From contig JABAKD010000002.1 in NCBI GenBank assembly GCA_012845835.1, forward strand, positions 28,610,210 to 28,674,209: a DNA stretch of 64,000 nucleotides. The letters run 5' to 3'. Positions 13,001 through 25,000 of the stretch are shown in pieces. Position 1 is the stretch's first letter. Every line of letters starts with the position of its first letter. Both the position numbers and the translations under genes were made by a program. This stretch comes from Undaria pinnatifida (lineage: Eukaryota; Sar; Phaeophyceae; Laminariales; Alariaceae). Under the pieces are notes generated by a model that did no database searches, was not told the DNA's origin, and worked only from the letters and a program-made list of their open reading frames with translations.

Positions 13001-16000
13001 TATTACGGGTTGTGTGTCCTCATTAAGGATATAGGTCGGCGACTCCCCTTGCAACTACAGGGCAGCTATCAGGGTCAACAGGGTGATGTTAGTCATTCTG
13101 TGCGCGGAAACTATAAAACCCGTTTTTGAGGGGGACAAAATCTGACAGCTGTGTATTATATCATACTTTGAAGTATTTTATCATACAGCGAAAAAAAAAC
13201 AAAAGCATACACGCCTTCTTATCATGGTGCGAGTATGCAGCACAGCACACGGCGGCGCAAGCTATGCGCGTGTATTTAGCAGGTGCTTGCGTGGGAGTCC
13301 GACAGAACAGAAAAATCGTCGTCACCTAAACTAGCAGCACTGGTTGCTTCATGACTGAAAGGGTGCTGCAATCGTCGGTTTTATTCGTCGATTTTTCCCG
13401 CTGAAGCCCCTGCAGGGTTAACATGTGAAAATTAGTATATAAATGAGCATCATACCTCACAAGAGTAAGCTGCACTAATTACCCTCGTGACGAATTGTCC
13501 GGAAAAAAACAGCGCGGCAGCTGCAGCGTTAACAGGAGCACCGGTGTCCTCCCTTGTGACAAGCGTTCGTCGTCGGAAGCAACCGCGTTACGGGAAAAAA
13601 AACTTCTGAAAACTTCCTGATTTGCGAAAATCGCAAGTCCACGTCACTCGAGCCGTGATGACGGCTATCTCATGGTCCCTCGTCAAACCTCTGCGCCATC
13701 GACGCGTATGCCTGCCCAGTTATCACGAGACCAAGAGCGCGGTCTGTGAGACCCAGAGTCATCGGGGTTGCCCTTTGTCGGCCAAACGTTTCTTACCTCT
13801 ATAGTACGGTTGAGCTTCTCAAGTGTGCCGACTGATTCTACGATAGCCCCCCCAAAAAACAGCGATTTTCTATAACGAACGTTTCATGGCTACTCGACAC
13901 AAGGAAAGATACAACTAAAAACAATGTATCCACGTATTCGATCGCTGACGGCGAGGTGTCGAGGGACACCGTATTTGAGGAGATACGACCGGGAGCTGGT
14001 TTTGAAACCGGCGATTTCGTTAAAGAAAAGTTGGGGGGGCTACCGTAGAACGGCTATCGGCTAGCATGATCATTTTACGAGAACTTTCTTTTGAGGAGTA
14101 GCGCATAGCAATGTTGGTCGGGTCGCGCAAACGAATGCCTTCGAAGTCACGCTTCAAGTGGAATACTGAGCTCCTCATGTAAAGAGCTCGGAAGCTTCTG
14201 CTGCACCCCTATGTAGCGTTGGATAACTCCCCAAGGCTACTATGCGAAACAAGCAAGCGCCCGGTAGGGGGGTGAACCACTTGAGAACCGCAACCACATT
14301 TTTTTTACACAAGTTGATCGAAATTTCGTGCGTTTTTTTTATTCAACACCAGATAGTTGTGGGCTCCAGCGTTTTGTGGCGCACACTCACCAACGCCGGA
14401 TGATGACAGCAAAAGAAACCTGGTAGGAAATAGGGCAAGGGGGTATGTACCGTCTTACTCGCCTTCGCTTGTCCGTCATCATGCTAATGCGCTCCGGGTT
14501 GCAGAGGACGTGCCATCCGCACCCACAGGGTTCCGGGTCCCACTCCCTTTCCATTTTATACCCGGCTGCATCTTCTACTCTCTTCTTCCTTTTGTTGGTT
14601 GTTGCGTCGCGGTGATTTCTGTCAGTGCCATCTCCGGGTGGAACTGCTCCTGAATGGTCCACCGATAGACATGCACGAGACCCGGTGAGAGGGAAGGGTC
14701 GCAACCATGACGTAAAAAAATGTTGGACGGTGGCGTCAACTCAGCCCACAAGGGCTATTCAGTCAGCCGGCGTGGTTCAGCGAAAGCGGGGAGCCGGCGG
14801 GAAAAACAAAAAAATTGCGGTAGGCCGGTGGTCCGACATTCTTTTTTTTCAGGTTTTGCGTGTGTCATGCACGCGCCAACCCCAGCATGCACGGTCACGC
14901 AAGAGGCCCCTGAGAGAAGCGTCACAAATCACGCAGCAAAAAATGGTTGGGTCTGACCGATGACTCAGCTCCCAGTCATCAACTAGCCAGTCGGTATGTT
15001 CAGGCAAGAGGAGGCGCGGCGGATAAAACAAGCTGCGGTTGTCCGGTGATACAACAAGATTCCATACCACCATATCGTGCACCAGGTCCGACACACACGC
15101 ACACCTGGATTATTACCGGCGCATGATGATGTGGTCCCAGCTTCCTCCTGCTGAATGTGGCGATCGTGGTCGTTGCTCGGGTTTGCGTCAACTCCCACTG
15201 CCTCGAACATGATGTTCAGGTCCGAGTGCGTAACTTTAAGCCGGACCATATCTCCCGCGCACACCTTGATGTTACCCACTATCGGGTAATACGAGGGGCA
15301 CCAATGGTCTTGCCAGTTTTCTGCTCCCGGTCTGACGAACGCAACGGGCAAACGGGAAACAAAGGAAGGATATGTACGGTAGGAATGGGCTATTGCTGAC
15401 CAGGCACCAAGTATACTATCATTAGGTCCTGACGGCGTCAAACCACGCATACCAAAAACACAGGGTCCATACTGCAGTTGGTACGTTTTCGTTCGTTGGG
15501 AAGAAAATTCCTGTTGGGATAATCAGATGCTGCCGACAAAACACACTGCGCAGCAGGTCGTTGTTTCCAATGGACAAAATATGGATTTTAGGATTCGGCG
15601 ACACCAATCCTGTAAGCAAATCGCCGGAGGGAACCCGTGCCAATCGCTAACAAGCTAGCTCAAGAGATTTTTGGGCCAACTAGTTCCTCGTGTTTGTCCT
15701 GAACAACGTACGCGTTGCTATTATCAACCGGATTCGAGCTCGCGCACATGTTGTCCGCACACCGTTCATCATTACCCCAATATGCCTCTCGGGCTGCGGC
15801 TTTAAATTGAGGGCGATTCTTGCTCCGAGGCTCTTGTCCGGGGCTCGTGTGGGGACCAGTTACCATCGTGAACAGTCCATACTACCGGACTACATTACTG
15901 TATCGTCCCCCTCGATATGATTTCTAATGTCTTGGATTAAGCATGAATCCGTTACATATCACCCCTCCTCCTGTACTATGTTATTTATTAGCCCTATCAG

Positions 16001-19000
16001 TATTAATAAGTAAATAGTGATCGACGTTGGAAGCGTATGCTGCACATTGTCAGAGCCCCTTCTCTACGCACACGCATGCGCCTACCTAGTGGAGTACGTG
16101 ATGTCGCCGTGCAGGGCTAAGTCCCACGTCATCATCACCGCGTCAATCACGCCGGAAGTCTCCGCCCGCACCGATACCCTGCGGCTTCGGCAGCCGTCCT
16201 CGGGAAACGGCTCCGAGAAATCAAAGTCTAGCGCGTCGAATGACCCGCTATCGAGACAGACATAAGGGACAGAGATGAGAAACAGATGTGAGAAACATAA
16301 ATAAAGAATAGACGTAAGGAACAGTGGTAAGAGGCAGCAATCGGAGCAACGTACGTGAGAGAAGGTTAAAAACAAGAGGTAAGAAACATATATAACACCT
16401 AGCGACAAGACACAGATATTAAAAACAGACATAAGAAGCAGACAAAGACAGAGATCTAAGAGACAGATAAACGTTGGCAGGGGGGCGGGGAAGCAGCAAA
16501 GGGAAAGAGCAACAGCGACGACGCACACCAAGCGCACAGCTTTGGCGTTTTCAGCATCTGCCAATTAACGATGGATGCCAGGCAGGGTGAGCAACTCAGG
16601 CGAGCGCACACCCCGTTGGGTCAACCGCTGTGCGCGATGTTCCTCAGCAGCGCCAGCATCAGTGATTCCCGCCGCAATATCTAAATCCATCCACCTTGAA
16701 ACCCGGGGATGTATACAGAACATCCCCTGGTGACTGGCGGATATTGACGAGTTAGCAGATTCTTGAAATGTTTCGAAGCTTATTGGTTCAGCGGTCACGG
16801 TACACATCTAACGAAAAGAACTATCCGGGGTCCGTTTTGTTGGTTCATGCCTATGCACAAGTCTGATTTAATATATGGTATTTTGGTGTATGTGATAGTA
16901 GCATCTTCGGAGATGCGGGGGAACCCATGGTTTCCCGAACGGATATAATAAAATTAATAAGTGATCCCTAATCCTATGTTTAGGGTCACCACGTGTGGGA
17001 GTGGGAAAAGCCCCTGAGTGGCACTTAATTCCTTTACTTCCTTCTTTACGGTACTTTAATACATATTTTCTATACTCTCATCGTCTCCTCCGCCTGATGG
17101 TCCCTCGTCGGGTACCGAGAGCAATCTCCCCGTGAGCCACCCTATGCCGGGCATACAGATAGACGATTATGCTACCACAATCGATTATTCTTATTTTCAA
17201 GTACTACATACAGCAGAAGTACCAAAACATGCTTGTTAGTCGAAAGATCATACTTGGTGTACAGCAACTGGTATATTTAGCGGTTTATAGCGATTACTTT
17301 TTTTTTGGTTGATATAGCGCCTGCTTGAGGTAGGGTCAGTCGAATGATGCTATACTCCAACTGGTATACTCATCTCTGCTGATCAAGCTCAAATATCAAA
17401 ATGCTGGAAATTTTCTGTCTGTAGTTTCTATTAATAGAGGGATGAGCGGCTGTTTGTATCTTTGCTATTGCCGAGCATACGATACCGCTCACCTGCGATA
17501 GCCGAATTTTCTGTCGTATGTGATATGATTTGGCACTTTGGTCCATTTTCAATCAACCACTTTCCCTCCGTTCCAAAGAGTTGAGGAAAAATGGTTACCG
17601 CCGGAAATATGACTTTTGATCTTGGTCGTGGAAAAGATCACGGTATTGATTGGGGTATTAGCGGTCCATCCTATTATAGCTGGTACCTGGTACGTGGTCG
17701 TGGTGGTATGTCATTGTTTGGTTGCCCGGAAAAGTTCACATAGTCTATACATATATGCATCCGTGCTTCATTATTTTGTTGCAAAAACAAGAGGAGATGG
17801 ATACGTCGTAGGATGGTTTTGTTTTCAACACACAACTGAATTTTCAACCCTGCCTGGTGTTAAGCCTTCCTTATTACCTGTGGTACAGGTATGATAATCG
17901 TTTTATTCTGACGTATTTGCTGAGCAATAGTTAATGATAGGATTGTGTTCACCCCCCCCCCCTCCCCCCGCCAATAATGCCGTACAAAACCGAGTGATCA
18001 GGGGGGAAGAGTATGTAGATGTAAGGATTATACTACCCATAGGTGATCACACGTCATGTACGAACGAACGCAAGGCAGTAGTATACGAGCACTTATTTTG
18101 AGTTTAGAAGACCAGAATTTAGCGATGTTTCGCCCTAAATATCACTCTTGAACTTTGCCCACGGAACTGGAGAGTATTATCTGGATACAAAATAATGGTT
18201 GTTTTTAGGAGAGTTTGACACTGAAATTTGAGATTTTCATCTTTGAGCTGGTGGGGCGGAAATAGATATCGATCGTCCACGTTACATATTATTTTCAGCA
18301 CGCGGATTCACCGCGGGAGTCTTTTGACCATCACCACCGTAGTCTTGCGATGAACTCTTGGTGATACCAATTGGAGTTCGAGCTAGTAGGATGGTTGATC
18401 GCGTCGAACAGGTATAGAGTAGGTAGGGGGGGGTGATGAATGCTGGCTTCCATAGTTGAAGGAACACATATCCTAATCCAAGTGTCCTGTAATACCTACG
18501 CGTGTTGAGAGCTTGGTATGGACTGAACCAGAGCGGAACTGGTTGGACAAAATGTGGCTTGACTCCGGAGTGGGGGAGTTGTTATATCTTTTCTCATTTT
18601 TTGGGTAATGAAATAATAGCTGAAGGCGATTTCTCTTATACTTTATTTGGATTTGAGGATGGTATTTTTGAGTTTGCATGGATGTAAGATGGATTGATCA
18701 TTATCGTGACAGTTGTCACGAGCAGGAGGGATGTACGATTCACTCTGTGCTCGTATCAACGTCCGAGAATCAAACTCGGGTCTGCGCTGATACCAATAGT
18801 TACAGCACTTTTAATTTTGCCTGGGGCATGTTGAAAACGAGAGTATCTACCACCAGTACTTTGCTTGATCGAAGATTTGGAAGTATGCCATTCTGGGGGA
18901 ACAATATTGGTTTGTTTTGGGGTTGTTTTAGGGCTGAATCATTGAACCACAATCGAGAGTTTTCCTTTGAGGTTTTACACGCATTCATCCTACTGCATTC

Positions 19001-22000
19001 TTGATCACCCATACCCTTATCAGCGATTTCCGTTACGATTACTGCGCGGTTCAATTCCGCTAGCTACGGCGTTGGGTATCAATATTCGGGTTTTTAACGC
19101 AGAGGCAGTATTGTTGTGAAATTGACATTGGATATTTGAGGCATGTACGTACCTTGTTTGAATAAGCAAGGTTCCCGTATGGTGCGCTTTGAATGAACGT
19201 CATCATGACGTGCACACAGGCAGGGGGGATGTTGGCTTATGCCTGTGGACGAGTCTGATGTATGATGTGTATGACTGCATAGAATCTACGGAGATGGTAG
19301 AGTAACTATTGATATGATTGGCGGTCCCAATCTTTGATATGTTCGAGTTGATCGTTATCATGACGTTTACACAGGCAGGGAGAATGTTCTTTTACGCCTA
19401 TGCACAAGTCTGATTTACTATATGGTATTTTGGTGTATGTAATGGTAGCATCTTCGGAGATGCGGGAGAGCCCAGGTTTCCCGAACGGATTATATAAAAA
19501 AAATAAGTGGTCCCTCAACCCATGATTAGGGTCACCACGTGTGGGAGTGGGAAAAGCCCCTGAGTGGCACTTACTTCGTTTACTTCCTTCTTTACGGTAC
19601 TTTATTACATATTTTCTATACTATTTTCGTCTCCTCCGCCTGATGGTCCCTCGTCGGGTACCGAGAGCAATCTCCCCGTGAGCCACCCTTCGCCGGGCAT
19701 ACATACAGTCGATTACGTTTGGCTGTTAACCCTTCCGAGACCCGTTCATACAGACCAAAAAGCGACGAGCGCGATCGAATCATGCGTTTAGGGCAAAAGC
19801 TTGAGGCAATCCGAGTATCGCCAGGCCTTGCAACACGCTTGCCTCACAGCTAGCTTCCTGCGCTCACAGTTCGAACACGTCTCCTACACCTATCAGCAGC
19901 TCGGATTGCTTCATGCGTCCGATGCTGCAATCGTAATCGTCAGTTTTTTTCGTAAAGGTTTTCGTCTAAAGTCTCAAAAGGGTTGAGCCTGGACGTCATA
20001 TCACAGTTAGCCCAAGGGGTTCAACCCCTCAAGTCAGCGCTAACTGTGGTTCAGCGGTTGTGATGCACATCAAGAAAAAATCAAAACACAGGTATTCGAT
20101 GGTTCGAGGGACGTTTACGAGCTGGTCCGGTTGTAAAGCTGACGTTCACTCAACAAGCCTCATCTCTTAAAAGGTGATGATTTGGGCCATAATGCGCATA
20201 TCCTGATGATCAGCCAATCAACGCGCAGCTGCACTGGCAATATCAGCCCGAGCCGGTGCATTCCGGTCCTTGTCGTAGTCGGTCGCGTTTGCAGCAAGCT
20301 TCCCGCGCCTTACGTGCAGCATCCGGACAGCATGCTCGTTCCGAGGACATCATTCGAGGGCAGGGCATTGTTGAGGTGGGTACGTCAAAGCAGGCAGCCT
20401 ATCCACGGTCCAACGCCGTGAAAATATCATTTTCAGGAATCTCGTGATTGTTTTGCGTTCGTAAAGGGAGAACCCTGGTCAAAATTGATTGCGGCCACGC
20501 TCGCGCACGTGCTGTAAAACTCGCGAGCGAGCAGAACAGGGATTTCACCTTAGCGGGGCGGCGTCTTGCACCTCGGCCCCCTGTAGCGGAAGAGCCCTCC
20601 GACCGCCCTTGCAAGCGGCCGCGCGAGCGTTTCGCGCCACAGGAACGCCTCTTGCGAACTCCGCTTCGGACAGGTCGTGGCGAGCGCGGAGAGACGGGCT
20701 GCTTAGGAGCACACCTTGGACCTTGGCGCCTGCAGGAACCATGACGGGCTTATCGACCTGCGAAAAGGTGCGGTGGTGATACAGCAGAGTTTGAGACCAA
20801 ACATAAATACCTGGTCCGATCGGTAGGAACCTCGGGTAACTCCGAAAAAAAAAGTCCAGATACAGTGAAAAAAAAACGAACCGTTGCATGTAGTTAATCT
20901 TCTCGCCAAGGTACTTGACTTTTTTTTTTTCTTCGTCCCACTTATTATCCCCGCACTACTCTCGCGCTGCCTCCCAGCAGTAACTCAGATCCGGGGTCAC
21001 ATAGCGGGCCCTTTTCTCCCCCCTCCCCACTACGGTACGTGCCTCCAATTTTATCGCGACAAGAGTTCAGCATTTTCTTCCCTCGTCGACTCGCGGTGAA
21101 TTGTATACATGAATGTCCAGATGGTCCCTACATATTGAACCCGAGTAAGAAGAGACATTTTTGGGGGCCATCAACCTGCGTCATGCATACAAAAATCAGG
21201 GTGTTTGTGACTTTTACCGTACCTGGTAGTCGGTTGGGTTGAAAAAAACAAAAAGAAACCGTAAAGACATCAAAAATCCTGATTGGGTGCGGTTAATTTT
21301 TTTAATGATACATATATATATATATATACATTTTGCATAGTTAGGTTGACTGATTATCCCGACCAACCCAACTCAGCGAAGCATTTAGAGAACAGTGGAT
21401 GAAAAAAAAGCGCATTTTGGCCCGTTTTTAGCACTTTTTTTGGTGGGTTAGGGTTGCCTTGGGGTGTACGACGCTCGTCGGTTTTAATACCATTCATCGC
21501 ATGTTTTCTTACCCAGCCAAGTTTTGTATCCCGCAAAAACACGCTAACAGCGTCAAGACCCATATGATACAGTCATCCCACGGTAGGTGTTGCGGTTGTT
21601 GGATTAACTAATTGTTTGTGACCAGCTGAACATGCTCAAGCGTGGAAACTATCGGCTACTAAGTTTTTTTTTTTTTTTTTGCGAGCACAGAGAAACGTTG
21701 GCCGGGTTGCGCGAAACGAATGCTTTTTCGAAGTCCTCTTTCGGGTGATATATTCATTGAGCTCCTCTCGTGTTAGGAGCTCAGAATTTTTTTAGAACAT
21801 GCTGCATCCCTACCCCGACTACCGTGGGATGGCCCAACCCGAACGACCCTAATGCGCGTCCAGTTGTCTGGTTTGGGTCTTACGTACGCGGACTTTGTGA
21901 CGAGGGGGAAAGACACAGAAACGTTTTGCGCTGGCATGCAGGATTACATGGACTATCTGAATTCGACACTACACTTCTCATAGCATCGGCAGCAAGCTAG

Positions 22001-25000
22001 GCTGAACGATCCGCTTGTTACGTAGTTTTAATGTCCTTGCCGCCCATACCATTCAGAGAAGGCTACAGGACGCGCGCGCGTAAGCGTACCAGGAGGTCGG
22101 CCAGAGCATGTCGGAAAGCCGGCAGGCACCCTTCGCCGAGAAGTGCAGAGTCGTAAATCTGTTCGACGGCGCAACAATCGAGTGGGGAGGGAGGGATACA
22201 CTGGCTTAGGTTTCGGAACGCGAAGGAAGAAACGTCTTACATGTAGGAAAACACGCCTTGTACACACGCAGGCGGCGAAACACGCCTTATATTCACGGAA
22301 CCATTTCACCACGTCCTTAACCCCTCTAGAGCCCCCGAACCCTTCCCTGTACTAAACCCAAGTAATTTTGTCCCCAAAAACGGGTTTCCAGTTGTAAAGG
22401 GGTTAGTCGACACGTGGTAAGTAGGGAGCACGGGCATAAAGCGCGTCTGAGACACAGGTACTGACCACTTTATGCCACATTCTTAAACAATAACGACCTT
22501 ACGTACGTAGTAAGTGACATCGACTCGTCCTCGTGAGACGGCACAACCTCACAAGCGCTACGCCGCAAGGAGCACCACGCCAAAATTGGTCACGAGACGA
22601 AGGCTGCGATCAGGGGGGCGGGGGTTACGGCTTTCCGTTGCAGCGGCCCAGGGCCACACTCACGATTTTCCATAGCGTTATTTTACAAATGTTAATCTTT
22701 AGCGTTTTGATTATTATCGCGAAGAACACCGCCTTGGAATCGGTTGATACGCTGCTCGGAATGGAAAGGGAGGTATCCCCCCCCACCACCACGTACCCCC
22801 ACCATAGCCTTGCGCCCATCGAACACGTCGATCGATCTCACCTCGTTGACGCACATGTCTGCGCGCCTGGAAAGATCTTGGCCGTCTCCCACTCCCAGAT
22901 CAGTGCTCCTCTTCGCGACAATCTGACGAGGTATCGGTAGGCACAGCGAAACGAAAAGCCTATCAATCTCAACACGCGCAAAACGTTGTTGTCGAACACT
23001 TCCCGGAAGTAAACGCCTCGAAAATATTGGAAAACCCCATCCAGAGGACCCACGTATAGAAGTCGTGCAATACAGGCGCTAGTTGGTACAGGTTGCTGTA
23101 GGTAAAAAGTGGTTGTCTTTCGAACGCATCTCCCGCGATCGTACGCCTGGCAAGTGTCGTTCATACCGACCCATCCCACGGCAGCGGTGCAGAAGATTCT
23201 AAGAATTTTCTGAGCTGCTCACATGAGGAGCTAGCTCAATTTCTCGCCCGAAACATGACTTCGAAGGCGTTCGTTCGCGCCACCCGACCGACATTTATAT
23301 GCGGTTAGTCCCAAAACGTGTGTACTCGTAAATTTATCATTGCTAACCGATAGTTTCCACACTTGAGGATGCTTCACCGCACTATAGAGGCCGTATGCAC
23401 TCGTAAAGTTATCATACTACCCGATAGTTTCCACACTTGAGGATGCTTCACCGCACTATAGAGGCCGTATGCACTCGTAAAGTTATCATACTACCCGATA
23501 GTTTCCACACTTGAGGATGCTCAACCGCACTATAGAGGCCGTACGCATTCGTAAAGTTGTCATACTACCCGATAGTTTCCGCACTTTAGGATGCTCAACC
23601 GCACTGTAGAGGCCAGAAACACGTTGAAAACACGTTTCGCCCAAAAACAGTGCCAAACCCCTGCCTACCGTGGGTTGATTGTTCTCCCTGCTCTGCACGA
23701 AACTTGTTCACCCGTGCTACGGTAGCGGTAGCGCCGGCTTTTTTCCGAGGCCCCTCGCCCGGGGACAGCAGTGGTACACATTGTTGGGTTTTATCAACCT
23801 AACCCTAACCCATACGAGGTACCGGTCGAAGTGCTAAGTACAGCAGCGATGAACCCAGCTTAAGACCACTCCGCGACGAGCCGAATTTAGGTGGTCTTAT
23901 CTCTACTGTGGTCTTACCTTTTACTGCAAAAGTACTGCAAAAATCATCACCTGTCAACTCCAAGTATCTTCTTATTTCGTGACACGCCGATTTCACTTGG
24001 TCTTGCCTCTACTATGGTCTTAAACCGGGTGGTCGTAAAAATGGGTACACCAGACATGCCGATCTTACTTCGTCTTATCTCTACTACGGGCATAAACCGG
24101 ATGGTCTTGAAATGAGTACACCAGAAATGCCGAGTTACTTGGTATTACCTCTACTATTGTCTTAAACCGGATGGTCTTAAAAATGGGTACACCAGACATG
24201 CCGATCTTACTTGGTCTTATCTCTACTGTGGGCATAAACCGAGTGGTCTTAAACCGGGTAGAGCACTTTACCTACCTCCTTCGTAGCAGCCATTACCATG
24301 ACAAAGTGCTGTGGAACGGGTAGCAACCGCATATTTTTTAGGCTCCTGACTCGATAAACCATTCTATACCTTCACCCACTGTCCAACTTTCAGAAAAAAA
24401 AAAGAAAGTTTGCACCGACACGCAATCTTCATGGGCTATATATAGCAATTAAATGCTCGAGTCTACGAAGGAAGAAACGGGCTAAAGCCTTCTCGCGAAA
24501 AAAAATGAAAGAGGCATACCGTAGCGGGGTGGGGGGGGGGGGAGAGAGCCTGCTTAGTTACCCTGGGTCTGAGCTACAACTGCGGAGGGAGAAAGAGAAA
24601 GAAAAATCACAAAGAGGATAGAAGGGATGAGCAAAAATAAAAACGACAAAAAAAATGAGGTCTCCGAAGAAGTTTGGTAGGTCCTCGGTTGGGAGCCCCC
24701 CATCAGTGGAAAAGAGAAAGGCTTGGGGGCTCCAAAATGCAACTTCTGCGTACCGTAGCACACGGCTCGTGAACCTTGTTCAAAAGCTGACCGGCGCAGA
24801 CGAGGCGACCCGGAGAGGGCGGTAACTCCATGGACACCTCAACGAACAGCTCCTCAAGATGTTCGCCCTGTATTGAGTGGCAAGTCTATATACGGTAATG
24901 GGTGTCTGTACGGCGATGGAGAAAATCGATATTGCAGGCAGAGCCATACAAGGACTTGCGGTTCAACCTCCAGCACACCAGTACGCTAATGGTGACGATG

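Larger units (their letters stand above)
16849..19720 (+). mobile_element. Decayed LTR retrotransposon, Ty1/copia-like
   Basis: Two direct repeats of about 320 bases (16849-17170 and 19397-19720) flank 2.2 kb, with most positions identical by eye. At about 18500-18560 the plus strand encodes LRAWYGLNQSGTGW, resembling the copia RT motif LYGLKQSGRAW. No intact gag, integrase or RNase H frame remains. The repeats do not show perfect TG...CA ends, and no primer-binding site or target duplication could be fixed. It lies in the 4.3-kb PRMT7 intron between exons 5 and 6. Confidence 0.6.

Noticed and set aside
14849-15094. Extra PRMT7 exon (VVWNLVVSPDN...)
   Set aside because: Adjacent exons 7 and 8 join in phase without it and match the family spacing; no good acceptor precedes it in the needed phase.
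23795-23825. Telomere-like CCTAACCCTAACCC
   Set aside because: Two units only, inside an intron; not a telomere or clear interstitial array.
24775-24867. Exon-like segment on the minus strand (GEHLEELFVEVSMELPPSPG..., CAG acceptor, phase 0)
   Set aside because: It lies between PRMT7 exons 2 and 3, but family alignment goes directly from KIK to IVAKRST, so including it would insert 31 unrelated residues. Probably accidental or a rare alternative exon.
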